NCBI GenBank assembly: GCA_963556255.1
Contig: OY744610.1
Coordinates: 14,796,919 to 14,860,918, forward strand
Direction of reading: 5' to 3'
DNA length: 64,000 nucleotides
Source of the DNA: Allolobophora icterica
Lineage: Eukaryota > Annelida > Clitellata > Crassiclitellata > Lumbricidae
The notes under the pieces were generated by a model, which worked only from the letters and a program-made list of their open reading frames with translations, made no database searches and had not been told where the DNA came from. Shown here piece by piece: positions 47,110 to 58,954 of the stretch (position 1 is its first letter; each line of letters begins with the position of its first letter). Made by a program: the position numbers and the translations under genes.

Positions 47110-48852
47110 TATGTACCTCTAACTGTGCATTGGGATGGGAAAGTCCTTCCAGACATTACTGGAAGAGAGTTAGTTGATAGACTGCCACTACAGGTCTCAG
47201 GATATGAAGTGAGTCAATTACTCAGAGTGCCAAAGTTTAATCATGGCATAGGTGAAGAAACCAGTCAAGCTGTTGTGTGTGTTGAAGGATTGGGGGAGGC
47301 AGACAGGGTCAGAGCGATGTGCTTCGACCCAATACGGCATCGAATACATGATGTCGAGCAGGCGCATGTTCTCTAATCGAGACTAAACTTGAAAAGACCT
47401 GCTGCATCTTTCTTATAGGCACAATGTGCAACAAGCCATCCTTGATGATGTTTTCAAACATTCATTTGGACCATCAAGTGGTCCAGGCATCAAATGGTCC
47501 AGACAGGCACTTTTTAAGCGGTTCCTTGACAACTGGCCATAAATGGATACAGATAACTTCAAGACAGTACTTCAAGATTCGAAATGTTCAGAAACTCTGG
47601 CAGCGCACAGCAACTCAGACTTTATATATGCAATTAAATTGGCCAAGAACGCTTTACAATTTAGCACCGAGCCTTGAGATGACTACCGCGAACTACTTGA
47701 ACTCACTGTCATCTTTCTTGGTGATATCCCACCACATGGAATCCGATTGATGGCACTCGGCAATGTACCAAGCCAGATGGATGGCAAAGATATTGTATTC
47801 CATCAAAGTCTGAATGTTCAAAAAACAATTCCAGCTTAAAGTCCGGCAAGAAAGTCTCTTAGAGAGGTCAATCTCTGCTAGTCTGGTATATACAGAAGCA
47901 TGAATTTCTTGTCCCTACCCGATTACAGTGCCTTCCAATGACCTTTGGCTTTTGAATTCTCTCTTGAAATACAAGGATATAAATGACATCATTTCTGCAG
48001 CAACCACCAGGCACTTGTGGTATGGGAGTGAGAAGATAGTAGCCTTGGCCTTCTTTCGAGCATGGAATAGAGCGAAAGATAGACATGGCATTTCAAAATC
48101 CATGGCCAACCACCGCTGAAATGCATTTCAGTGCATCGAGATGAGCAGCTGGAAGATTTTGTGATGGTCAATACTCTCAACTTCTTTGAGATACTTGAAC
48201 TACCCAGGAAGTTCCTAACTGAGATTGATACTGAGCAATTAGAAGAAACTGAGGACTTTCAGAAGGCGAAACAGTGTGCACAGAGTCTGAGGGTTGTGAA
48301 CGATATTTGCTGAGCGGGGGTGTAAAACTCATTTTAGATTCAACTCATCCTTCACTAAAAATGAAGAGCAAAACAATACCGATTGAAGTTTGTATCTGAG
48401 CACAGAGCTCAGTTCTCTGAGGCAAGGAAGTCTGTTCAACTGCTGGGAATCCAACAATCTAAAACTCTCTAAAGCCGTTGTGCAGAAATTGTTCAGTAAA
48501 GCAGCCTTTGCAGTAACTTTCTATTACTTTAAACTAAATGTTTGACTTTATATCAATAGATATGTTTGTCTCTCAGTCTCTTACAGTCTAAATTGTTCAG
48601 TTTGTGCCTTTGATTTAAAAAAGTCTGTGTAAATATTTTGATGTGCCGATTTGTTCATTTTTCGGCATTATGAAGTTTGAAGAATAATATTATCGTGAAA
48701 AGTTAAAAGGTCATGAGCACTGAGCGACCTCTAAATATCAATCAATCAAGCTAAAATTTTACATTTATTCATTACTAAGGCAAGGTAACAAATTGAGAGG
48801 GTACCATAAAAGAAATAACAACTTTTACTTTTGAGGACCACCCTAATACATA

Positions 48853-49531
48853 TATACATATAAGCACACTCATACAAACATACGAAAACACATACATATA
48901 TATCACATATACATACATAATTATAGACACACATACACTCATTCCCACATGCAGACATACATAAAGACAGACAAACATACAGACATTCATTCTCATCGAA
49001 TGGTATCGAATGTAATGTAAGTAGGTATTTATATAGCGGCCTCTGAGTACCCTATAAGGAATGCACAACCCGGATTCTATGAATGGTTACTTATTATAAA
49101 TCAACATGCGAGATGTACCTTTTGCAAGCGTCCACGACGAATATAAACAGAACGTCAGCAGAGACAGACATTCAAACGAAACCAGCAACTCTTAGCAGAA
49201 GAGTTCTACCGCCGAAGTTTCGTAACTAATATAACTTATCTTAACTAATCGTCATCCACAAAGGAAACGAGAATCTATGAACTCAAAAGTACAAATGTCA
49301 TCCATTAAGAAAGACGAAACGCTACGGTCAACTGTACACAATCGACGAGGAAAAACAAATAAGTCAACCTCATACTGCCGATCAAAACCAAAAGAGCTCA
49401 ACTAACTTCGTAGACAGCCGTATTTATAGCAGAAGCCACTCCTATATAGAAACCTATCAGGCGTGACGCCCATCTCACATAGAGAAACCCATGACACGTG
49501 CCTACACGTAATGTTGTACAATATACATATA

Positions 49532-49564
<33 letters not shown>

Positions 49565-49565
49565 G
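48853..49565. other. ATAC-type simple repeats, no gene
   Basis: Degenerate ACATAC arrays at 48850-48990 and a cleaner ATAC array at 49520-49560. The bases between show nothing recognisable. Confidence 0.6.
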
Positions 49566-49899
49566 GAGACGTTAAAATCTCGTGGCATCTATTCATACGG
49601 ACAGCGGTGTTGCAGGATCTCATCCGATCAAATCATTGAAGGTGAGCAGGATCGCTATGTAAAAACATTGGCCTACATTTGCATTTACTCCATACAACAT
49701 CATGGTTACTTGTTAATTTATCTGTTATGGCTATTCATAGTATATAACTCACTGTTTGAATATAATTGAACGTCAGTACTTTTATGCAAATGTGTAATAA
49801 ACACATCAAAAATATAATTGGGTAGGGCCTATTTTCTCCGGATTTGTCTAGTCTACGTATACAGCATAATTAAATTATAATGAAAGAAACTATTAATGA

Positions 49900-50073
49900 C
49901 TAGTGTATTTGCCCGTCATAATTATGACGGCAGTGTATATCGTGGTTAAAATGCTTTGATGGCCGTCGTAAAGACTGACGTCACAAACGGTTTCTGATTC
50001 ACAATAGAACAGAAACCTCTTGTGACGTAGCGTTTATCGTCGGACGGACACTATATGGATATTATATAAGAGA
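49900..50073 (-). mobile_element. Short non-autonomous Helitron (174 bp)
   Basis: Read on the minus strand it starts TCTCTTATATAATATCC after an A. It ends with the perfect hairpin CCGTCATAATTATGACGG, then GCAAATACA and CTAG before a T. The 5' segment ...AGTGTCCGTCCGACG is typical of small Helitrons. No coding capacity. Confidence 0.88.
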
Positions 50074-50171
50074 TGTTAAATTTGGAATAACCTGCAGACT
50101 CAGTTGGTTGTGTGCGACTACCATACATATCAATCATTACACGAATACCACCTCAACGAATAACACCTCAA

Positions 50172-50395
50172 CTCCCAATCCAGGAGCTTTGCCTATGTGG
50201 GTCCATCAGCCTGGAACAGTCTTCCCCAGACCCTACGCCAAGAGCTTCTTGTCCTTTCTCCTCTTCAGTACCGTAGACGCTTGAAAACCTTTCTTTTTGC
50301 CGGTTTTGGCAGTGATGCGGGTCGAGAGGCCGCTGATTTAAGTGGCGCTATATAAATGTTCAATTACAATTACAATTACAATTACAATTGATAGG
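50172..50395 (+). mobile_element. LINE 3' end with (ATTACA)n tail
   Basis: The frame reads SFAYVGPSAWNSLPQTLRQ and RRRLKTFLFAGFG, the conserved end of LINE ORF2. It is followed by GGCGCTATATAAATG and ACAATT repeats. Truncated at the 5' side. Confidence 0.85.
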
Positions 50396-50896
50396 CGTAA
50401 ACTGCTACAACTGAACTGAGATCGAGCTTCCCAATGATTTCGGCAGTTTTAACTTATTATAAATACTGTAACGACGCAGCGATGTGCATCTCTGTAAAAG
50501 GACCTATTGAATGAAATCCGTTCTATATTATATAAATTGCTCCTTTGATTTTACTTTCGATTTCAGAGCAATGTAATGCAAGTATTAACGCAATCTTAGC
50601 GTTTAAATGCTATATAACTTTGATTTATTCTTATTTCTTTGTGCTTTCCTGTGTTTCCAATTTCCTTTTAATTTCGTTTGAAGTTTTAATATTCTCATGC
50701 AAGTCGGATAATATATATATTACCAAAAGTCCAAGGTAAACTAAATCTCCTTTTCGACTTGCTCGGTGAAAGGTGAGTTAAACCTCTCTATTTATCAACA
50801 CCGATCTGGTAGTAGAGCAGAAATCAACCATATCATCCAGGTGATTGCCATTGAAGCTACCTCGGTACAAAGGTGAAGTGAGCCAATCTAGTTCGG

Positions 50897-50975
50897 TGGT
50901 TCCCAAACTTCTCTGGGTTGCGACCCACTTGCGAATATCTTGGCAGTCTCGGTACCCACTGTGTACAATTAAGCA
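50897..50975 (+). mobile_element. hAT-type terminal sequence
   Basis: GGTGGTTCCCAAACTTCTCTG followed by GGTTGCGACCCAC is a terminal pattern common in hAT MITEs. I could not find the partner end. Confidence 0.5.
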
Positions 50976-51329
50976 TTGTTTACTAAAATTTGCCTCGTAA
51001 ATTGGAATCGAAGATAGGACTGCGGGAGATCAACATGTGATTTGAGTCTGGATGCTGACACTGGTGCCATTTTCTGGTTCCTCTTCGAAATATACGTCCG
51101 TTGTTATTTCATTGTCCAACGTTTAACGGCCCTATTCCAGCACTGTCTTTTCCAATTGGAAACACAGTTCAGTTCGTCTTGCCATGATGTAATCAGACAA
51201 TGTTCGTCTGAGAACATGAGCGACTCAGAATCTTGTTTGTAGTTAGTTTTTGCTTGTGGTGAAGTTTGCAATATAATATTTGGTCGCTGAATTGCGTTAT
51301 CTTTCACAAACAAAAGAAGCATCGACGAA

Positions 51330-51873
51330 TTAGCAGTTGTTGGAAAGAGGAATACTACAGGCACTACACAAGGTGTGGAGTGCGAGAGAAATCAGCAGGA
51401 CCACTAAAGTACAGGTGTATGAGACACTTGTGCTAAATGTATTATTATATAACTCGGAGACATGGACATTGAAGGAGGTGCAGAAAAGACGACTGAGGGT
51501 GTTCGAAATGGTATGTTTACGAAGGATAGTAGGAGTCACCAGAAGAGACAGGATAAGAAATACGGAGATACACAATAGACTGAATATACACCAGGACATC
51601 GTGGACAGGATAAGGATCAGGAGACTACGCTATTTCGGCCATATATCAAGAATGCGAAATGAAAGATACCCGAATATAGCACTACACGGATACGTACACG
51701 GAAAGCGGAGGAAGGGAAGACCAAGGTTACGATGGATTGATGGGATTCGAGAGGACTGCAAGGAGATGGGCCTATCCGTGCAGGAGGCTACACAGAGAGC
51801 ACAGGACAGGGAGAAGTGGAGACTCACCATAAATGAGCGGCTATTGCGTGCTGGGGCATCGCCAAAGCCATAA
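51330..51873 (+). mobile_element. LINE C-terminal reverse-transcriptase fragment with poly(A)-rich end
   Basis: An open frame of about 180 codons: VYETLVLNVLLYNSETWTL, RRLRYFGHISRMRNERYPN, and GKRRKGRPRLRWIDGIREDC. This is the C-terminal region of endonuclease/RT LINE proteins, related in plan to 24.8-25.5 kb but from a different family. It ends in AAAGAAAAAAAAGAAAAAAGG (51872-51893). The frame is unbroken, suggesting a fairly young insertion. Confidence 0.9.
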
Positions 51874-51899
51874 AGAAAAAAAAGAAAAAAGGAAATAAA

Positions 51900-52621
51900 C
51901 CTATCGAAAGCTCTCAAGGGTAGTACAGAGCTTCTTAGTTTTCTGTTACAGCGCTTTCAAACTTAAGAGGCGCGATGCGGTAGACGAGGTTCATATTGTA
52001 CTGCGAATGACAACTGGGTATTAAAGAGTCCGCAAAATAAATTCGTTATCAAACGTAAAGCTTCCAGAATCACGAATCATCTAGGCCACATGATAGTGAA
52101 TATTAGAGATCATGTACTCAGTAGCGTCTTCAATCCAATGTCAGTCAGTGACGAACTCGGGAGAATGATGCACATCCCGTTAAAACTTTTTGGTTTTTCT
52201 TAATACGTCACAGATCTCGCTAAAACTAAATATTTCACTCCCAACTTAAGATCCGATAACCGCTTATGCGGATGGCTTTAGAATGCCCTCAGAACCGAGA
52301 CAAAGATTTCACCTCATAAGTCATCAACGTATTTAATTTAATTAATTCAATAAGTAGGCTTCGTGTTCATTAGCGTTAGGCAAAAGCCCAAACTTCACAA
52401 ATAACAAGGCTTGCAAAACAGTGGACAAACGAAATGAGAATTAACATAACCATCCGAATAATACAAAATGTCCTTCTGATTTCCGCATTTTCTAAGTTGT
52501 TCTACCAGATTCGCAGCTAAACCACCATTATTTACCTCAAGTTCCTTTATATTTCACCCGTCAGGCATTCCACTCCAAAGTAATGTCTCACCTCTGCAAG
52601 ATATATTGTAACAGAGACTTC
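51900..52621. other. No recognisable gene
   Basis: Short frames without motifs. Confidence 0.45.
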
Positions 52622-53420
52622 AATATCGCAGGCGAATAAACTGGTCTCCCGGTGAATATGTTGGCCTTCATGACTCAGCTTTGTGTGGCGCTGAAAAATT
52701 TTCGAAATTTTATGTCTGCATTACAATTAAATATGTCCTACTTTCTGGCAATCTGATTTTGTTCTTTATGAACACGGTACCTGTGGGGAACTCTCTGACT
52801 TGACGATGCTCTTGTGACTAAGCTGGTGCCCTTTGTTTAACTTGAATCGCATACGAAATTCTCGTTTTCTGGGTTTAAGATTAACCAATGCGACTGAAAT
52901 GAAATGGTGAAAGGTTGGGTATTGGACCCGGTTAGTTGATTCAGTAGGTTCGTCCTCTCGTATATCTCATAGGTCGATGAAGAGTACACACTTGATCGTT
53001 TCCTTTTCCTAGGCTAAGTACAGTATTGACGAATGCTTCTTATCACTGCCAGCGAAGATTCACTTTTGATCTAGGGGCGAAAACCTCACGCCGCTAATCC
53101 ATAGTAGTACGTAAAACTGAAAGAGCATCGGCCAAAGCAAAACAAACGTGTGTAACGTGAATTAATGAGCTTACACTTCATAATACACCGGCCTACATGC
53201 ACGAAGCTAATCACTTTTCTGAGTTATTGCTCGTTTCATGTTGTCCATAATAATTGACGATTCTGTTCACATGCGTAACTGCAGATCTACTAGTATCAGG
53301 TATTGATTAACCTTTTGTCGCCGTCTGAATTGTTTTCACACAATTCAAATTGAATATTATCGTACAGTTTTGACAACTTATAGGGCCTACTAAATGTTTC
53401 CTTACAGATTTTACTACTGA
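52622..53420 (+). repeat. Copy 2 of the unnamed dispersed repeat (copy 1 at 1.6-3.2 kb)
   Basis: It shares TTTTGTTCTTTATGAACACG, AGGGGCGAAAACCTCAC, CGAAGCTAATCACTTTTCTG and TTTTGACAACTTA blocks with copy 1, in the same order but with about half the spacing. No coding frame is seen. Confidence 0.65.
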
Positions 53421-53744
53421 TGGATATTTTAAACTATCCAATGATAAATTAGGAACGCACAGCTGCAGTCTGATCCACAGGAGTTGTTGATACTTCACAA
53501 ATTAATAAACAATACGGCTCGACAACCGCACTTTCCCTTTGAAAAATTTGCCCCTATTTGTTTTGCAGCACTCAGAGAACTTTGATTGTCTATTTCCTTA
53601 TAATTCTTTGATGTGCCGTCGCAACAATTAGAAGTTGACCGAAATATTTACCGATTGTCTGAGATTACCCTTGCTATAAATTAAAACCCAGCAAGAACTA
53701 TTTCATTTCTGGTTATACTTTGGTTAGGCCAGTTCTAAACAAAA

Positions 53745-56700
53745 TGGATAGTGAACATAATATGACAGAGGTAAAATTTATTGAACAGTACTGTTGCTTG
53801 TTATGTACAATGCCGATAAGAAAACAGCGCTGATGAAGAAGGAAACGTACTTCAGTTTGATTGATGAGCTGAAAGAAGCGTTGAAGGATACAACAACAAA
53901 GACCAACAGACAGTACTACATCCTGAAACTGTTAATGACATCAGGTTAATGTATTGCGATCATTCCTACTGGTGGGAAGAACATATATTATAATAAACCG
54001 AATCGATGCATTGAAGTCAGGCCCAGTGTAGCAATTTGAGATTACCCCACTTCACATCATCCCCCTCCGGTAACTTATGTTTGTATGTAATGTACTAGGC
54101 ACTTTGAACTAGTCCATGAGTGGTTTTAATACAATTAACATTTCTGTGAATTTTTCAGATTTTGACAATAACTTTCAATCTTGTATGTTTCACGTGTTTT
54201 ATTCAGTAAACGTATCATGAGTTGTAAGCACAAGAGTGTATCATTTTAGCTAAATCATAATTTATAGGGGTGATGTGTACAGCGCAGAGGGTAACTTGAA
54301 ATCGCGTTCAGGCTACCCCGTTGGTAATATGAAATCGACTTCAGATTACCGTAGGGTAACTTGAAAGACGGGGTAGCTTGAAGTCCATAAACCGGTGCCA
54401 TGAGGAGGAAGCAATGGAGGGCGTGCCATGCTTGAACGAATGCAATTGTTGTAATATTACTTTATTCGCTGTGCTTTTAAACTTGCTACACCTGAATCGC
54501 ACTTGTTCTGTGGGATCGCCATTATTTCTTGAGGCAGACACTGACTGAAACTTCACCCACTTTTTTTATGTGTTTGCTTTTAGGCCTATATTAGCGCGTT
54601 TGGAATGACTTTATTTTATAGATTCCATGTACTACAATGTGGCGACTTTTAAAAACTGATCAAAAAGCAACATGACTCAGCACAAGATCCGGTCTATTAT
54701 GCACACATGGACGATGTGCATGACATCATCAAACGTGTTCACATCAGCACCGGACACCGCGGACGGGACAAAATGCTTAAGGTTTTATCTGTAAAATACG
54801 CAAACATAACCCGAGATGTCGTGGAGCTGTTCAAGTCGTTGTACATGGAGTGTTTGAAGAAGCGAAAGCGAACAGCCGTGAAGGGAGTACTGTTGTTGTC
54901 AGGCCAATCTTAACTAAGGGTTATGGTTCCCGTGGTCAGGTTGACCTTATCGACACGCAGTCCATGCCGAACGGAGAATTTAAATGGATCATGGTATACC
55001 AAGACCATCTCACAAAGTACTGAGTGCTGCGCCCACTCACATCTAAACGGGCCTCAGAGGTAGCATATCAACTCATAGATATCTTTCTCCTTTTTGGTGC
55101 CCCACAGATTTTGCAAAGCGATAACGGATCAGAATTTACCGCTTTAGTAATCACTGAGCTAAAGATATTGTGGCCCGAGTTACTTATGGTACACGGAAAG
55201 CCACGTCATCCGCAAAGTCAAGGCTCAGTCGAACGCCTTAACTGCGACGTGAAAGACATGCTCATTGCTTGGTTGGGCGATAACAAATCCACAGACTGGC
55301 CAGTAGGACTCAAATTCGTCCAATTCAGCAAAAATTCCAGCTTTCACACGGGAATCAAGCAATCACCTTATATGGCCCTATTTGGAGAAAATCCAAAAGT
55401 TGGTCTTCGTTCAACGACCTTACCGCCTGAGATTTTAGAGCGTATGGTGACTGAAGATGACTTATTTGCAGCTTTCAATACACACACATTAGCAAATGAC
55501 AACCCATATGGTCCAGGTACCTCAACTACAACCGTGGACAACAACCCATCTGGTCCAGGTACCTCAACTACAACCGTGGACAACAACCCATCTGGTCCAG
55601 GTACCTCAACTACAACCGTGGACAACAACCAATCTGGTCCAGGTACCTCAACTACAACCGTGGACAACAACCAATCTGGTCCAGGTACTTCAACTACAAC
55701 CGTGGACAACAACCAATCTGGTCCAGGTACCTCAACTACAACCGTGGACAACAACCCATCTGGTCCAGGTACCTCAACTACAACCGTGGACAACAACCCA
55801 TCTGGTCCAGCTACCTCAACTACAACCGTGGACAACAACCAATCTGGTCCAGGTACCTCAACTAGAACCGTGGACAATAACCAATCTGGTCCAGGTACCT
55901 CAACTACAACCGTGGACAACAACCAATCTGGTCCAGGTACCTCAACTATAACCGTGGACAACAACCAATCTGGTCCAGGTACCTCAACTACAACCGTGGA
56001 AAACAACCAATCTGGTCCAGGTACCTCAACTATAACCGTGGACAACAACCAATCTGGTCCAGGTACCTCAACTACAACCGTGGAAAACAACCAATCTGGT
56101 CCAGATACCTCAACTACAACCGTGAACAACAACCAATCTGGTCCAGGTACCTCAACTACAACCGTGGACAACAACCAATCTGGTCCAGGTACCTCAACTA
56201 CAACCGTGGACAACAGCCAATCTGGTCTTGGCACAACAACAGATATACCACTCACCAATGAATCAAGTCTGGCTACATCGCAACCGCAGACAGTCGGCAA
56301 CCTTCCTGTTTTGGTGGAAGATGTAGTTGACGAGGTCGAGTGCGAAAACAGTTCAGCACTTGAACACAATCGAGTAACAATTCAACAACAACGTAAGCAA
56401 GCTCGGGATGCCATGGTTGATCAGGCGGAGCGCATGGTAAAGCGTAGCCGAGTTGTAAACGTTGCTGCAAACCCAGGAGATAATGTTACTACACCGATAG
56501 CCTACCCCTCGTTAACAGAGGACGGGGAGATCCTCGAAACATAATGGGAGTTGTTTGTGAGCGTGACAACAACGATCTCTATCGCATCGCTGTAAGGGCC
56601 GGAATGTTGACCGGGAAATACTCCCGTAATCAGTTTGATTTGTGTTCCCACAACCTACTCAGTAACAATGACATTTCAACGGAGCAGGAGATAGGACTCC

Positions 56701-56864
56701 GAAGTGCCGTTCAGTTCGAGTCCAAATGTGGTGGACAAGGCTTTCTGAGATGCAACTGTGCAGGGGCTGGACGCTGCAAGACAAATAGGTGCAAATGCTT
56801 CAAAGGGAAAGTAAAGTGCAACAGTCGATGCCATTCGAGCATGTCGTGTGAAAACAAAAACTGA
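53745..56864 (+). pseudogene. Broken KRBA2-like integrase gene (transposon-derived)
   Basis: Family: integrase-core proteins like KRAB-A-domain-containing 2/SCAN-type, derived from mobile elements. Seen in order: an N-terminal piece (KKETYFSLIDELKEAL, QYYILKLL; 53800-53950), a non-coding insertion to about 54660, then an H2C2-like region with HISTGH but Tyr in place of the first Cys of the CxxC pair (54740-54860). The integrase core keeps all three acidic residues: VDLID, LQSDNGSEF and QGSVERLN (54940-55250). A 42 bp minisatellite follows, then RMVKRSR and a Cys-rich tail (CNCAGAGRCKTNRCKC; 56700-56864). Frame breaks lie near 54890 and 56520, with a TGA at 55021-55023. It is not functional. 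All lesions are described, none repaired. Confidence 0.85.
55502..56225 (+). repeat. 42 bp minisatellite, about 17 copies, in frame
   Basis: The unit encodes NNQSGPGTSTTTVD (14 residues). Copies differ by single bases (Q/P, D/E, T/I/R/A). Because 42 is a multiple of three, the array keeps the integrase frame open. The long frames on the other strand and in frame 2 are repeat artefacts. Confidence 0.97.
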
Positions 56865-57078
56865 TGTCGAACTGAACTTAAAATAAAATACCATCTAAAA
56901 ATGGTAATCGTTTGAAAATAAAACTTGTTCGCATAATAAACTGTCAGACATTTTACAAAATTCCTGGTTGTACAACATGAGAACTAAACTTAAAATAAAA
57001 TACCATCTAAAACTGTCAATCCTTTGAAAATAAGGTTTGTTTGCGTAATAAACTTCGATTATGTTCGTCATTTCCATT

Positions 57079-57190
57079 TCAGGCAATCTGTCAAATTTTC
57101 AGGCAATCTGTCAAATTTTCATTTCAGGCAATCTGTCAAATTTTCAGGCAATCTGTCAAATTTTCATTTCAGGCAATCTGTCAAATTTTC
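57079..57190 (+). repeat. CAGGCAATCTGTCAAATTTT tandem repeat
   Basis: Five copies of a 20-25 base unit, alternately with and without an extra CATTT, followed by diverged CAGGGATTTT relatives to about 57300. Confidence 0.9.
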
Positions 57191-57303
57191 GTCGTCTGAT
57201 TTCAGGGATTTTACACAATCCCTGGTTTTTTCAGGGATTTTGTAAAGTGCCTGAGTGAATCAGGGATTTTACAAATTACCTAAAAATATTACGAATTGCC
57301 TGT

Positions 57304-57306
<3 letters not shown>

Positions 57307-57349
<43 letters not shown>
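57307..57349. repeat. (AT)n microsatellite
   Basis: About 42 bp of AT dinucleotides at the edge of a LINE fragment. Confidence 0.97.
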
Positions 57350-57351
<2 letters not shown>

Positions 57352-57800
57352 AGAGAAATGCCGACATCAAGATAAGGTCGTCAGCATACATAATGCAACC
57401 CAAAAAAATAGCTCCCCAATCCGACATCCATGGTTGGACCGACTCAATTTCTCTATAAAATATCATTCACATATATAGCAAAAAGTATTGGTGAGAGGAC
57501 ACCATCCTGCCTAACTCCGCAGACTAGACTGATCATATCAGAAATGTTATCCCATATGAAATATGCTGCACTCATACTATACAAATTATGAGGATGCATA
57601 AAAACTCAAGAGGTACTGATATATCCATTAACTTGAGAAATAATGCACAGTGATTGACTTTATAAAAAGCTTTAGACTTGTCTAATGCACACAGGTTTAT
57701 ATTGCTTAGAATATGATTAGAAAAGTAATCAACTACTGACCTTACAGCAACCAATGCATGAGAGACATCTCCAAACCCTTTTGAACCCAAACTGCAAGTG
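57350..57800 (-). mobile_element. LINE reverse-transcriptase palm fragment
   Basis: On the minus strand: GFGDVSHALVAVRSVVDYF, then NLCALDKSKAFYKVNHCALF, LVCGVRQDGVLSPILFA (57485-57550), and MYADDLILMS (57375). These are RT blocks in order with the YADD active site retained. VRQGG reads VRQDG, and frames are broken between blocks. The family differs from the WNxLP-type LINEs above. Confidence 0.85.
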
Positions 57801-58612
57801 TTAAATCAGCAAGTAGATGCCATAGGCCTACAGTTCCAGCAAACACATATAAAAGAATTTAGACATGTTGGAACTCATTCAATAGTTATCACTCTTACTA
57901 TTTTCAATACTTTGCAACACTATGATAAAAACCTCAATTGATTTTATATGCAACTTTTCAACCTGACTTCGTTTCTTGGTCACTTAGTGACCCTCTGACT
58001 CCGGAAATCAACCCTGACATTCAAATTCAAATGCGTCCTCCTTTGTCCTCCTTTCCGGCTTTCTGTGTCCTCCTTTGGCTAGCCATGCATCAGGCAACCC
58101 TTAGGCTAGTCCCAGTCCACAAAATTCTATAGGCCTACGTTTAGTTTAGGCCTATCAGCAAATTCTATGCCGATGTGTGGTTTATAGGTTACCAACTTTC
58201 CATATGCATGTCCAATTATTATTAAACTATTTTAATTGCCTGCTAACCTTGTTTTCTTATAATGTTACATTCAAGGTGTGTTTTATTATAGTGTCTTATT
58301 TTCTCCTACTTCTTAGCCTGCAGTTGAATTACTTCCAGTAAAATAAGCTGGTGCCCTGAGCTTGGCTTCCGAGTGGTGCTTTAGAAGTTTGGAGTTTACG
58401 ATTACAGCATTTTTAAATATGAGTATTAATTTGTACAAATTTTGAACCAATAGAGGACTTCGAAAAGAACAACTCTTCGGGACAAACAACAACAATTTCC
58501 GTCATCTGTTATGACTATTAATGAGATGTCACGTGGTATCTTTCTCTAAGCATTTAGCTCCGCCCATGACTCCCGACCCTAGTATTTGGAAACATGCGGT
58601 CGGGCTTAATTG
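57801..58612. other. No recognisable gene
   Basis: It contains three TAGGCCTA palindromes within about 330 bases (57823, 58130, 58147). No coding motif. Confidence 0.5.
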
Positions 58613-58954
58613 GCCGGTGTCACGAAATAGAGTATCCCCCATGTATGCGTATCCCCCTTAGCGAAATGGAGTATTCGGTTTAGTTTGCATTTTTGGCGGT
58701 TTCTAAGTGTATTCAGTCGTACTGTTTGGATTTATTGCACACATAAAATTTTTGAATTGCGTATCTTTAGTTTGAACGTCGACCTGAATTCAATTTACTT
58801 TGTTTTTGGTGATTTTGACCGGAATTTCGTCGAGGCTATCGTGATGCGTATGACGAGGGGGATAGAATGATTCATCCCACCGGATACTCTAAACCGGTTT
58901 ATTCCATCCGGGGGGATACGCTTTAGGGGGGATAGAATATCTCGGGACACCGGC
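58613..58954. mobile_element. MITE with ~75 bp imperfect TIRs
   Basis: It starts GCCGGTGTCACGAAATA and ends with the inverse of GCCGGTGTCCCGAGATA. Further inside, AGTATCCCCC/GGGGGATA and GCGTATCCCCC/GGGGGGATACGC pair. No clear target duplication; the superfamily is not assigned. Confidence 0.8.

Larger units (their letters stand above)
44547..48846 (+). mobile_element. Outer DNA transposon with degraded transposase, TSD TACATA
   Basis: Ends TTAGGGTGGTCCTCAAA and inverse, within imperfect TIRs of about 150 bp that share TATGGTACCCT and TTTAGAGGTCGCTCA. TACATA flanks both sides (44541-44546, 48847-48852). Plus-strand transposase blocks: (45000) GTVKIEFGRRDVPL, then VHWDGKVLPDITG, VDRLPLQVSG, VRAMCFDP (47125-47376), DDYRELLELTVIFLGDIPPHG (47680), RHLWYGSEKIVALAFF (48010), and LEDFVMVNTLNFF. 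I recognise this block order from transposases widespread in animal genomes but cannot name the superfamily. Stops and frame changes show it is dead. Confidence 0.88.

Noticed and set aside
54020..54400. An inverted-repeat transposon inside the integrase pseudogene
   Set aside because: Several GGGTAACTTGAAA-like motifs recur, but I could not define matching ends or a target duplication; it is noted only as inserted non-coding sequence.
55502..56225. CRISPR-like array
   Set aside because: Repeats are directly adjacent with no unique spacers, and the locus is a eukaryotic coding-derived minisatellite.
55368..56369. 333-residue minus-strand frame and 151-residue frame-2 protein over the minisatellite
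   Set aside because: The 42 bp unit keeps several frames open; the integrase frame on + is the one with family motifs.
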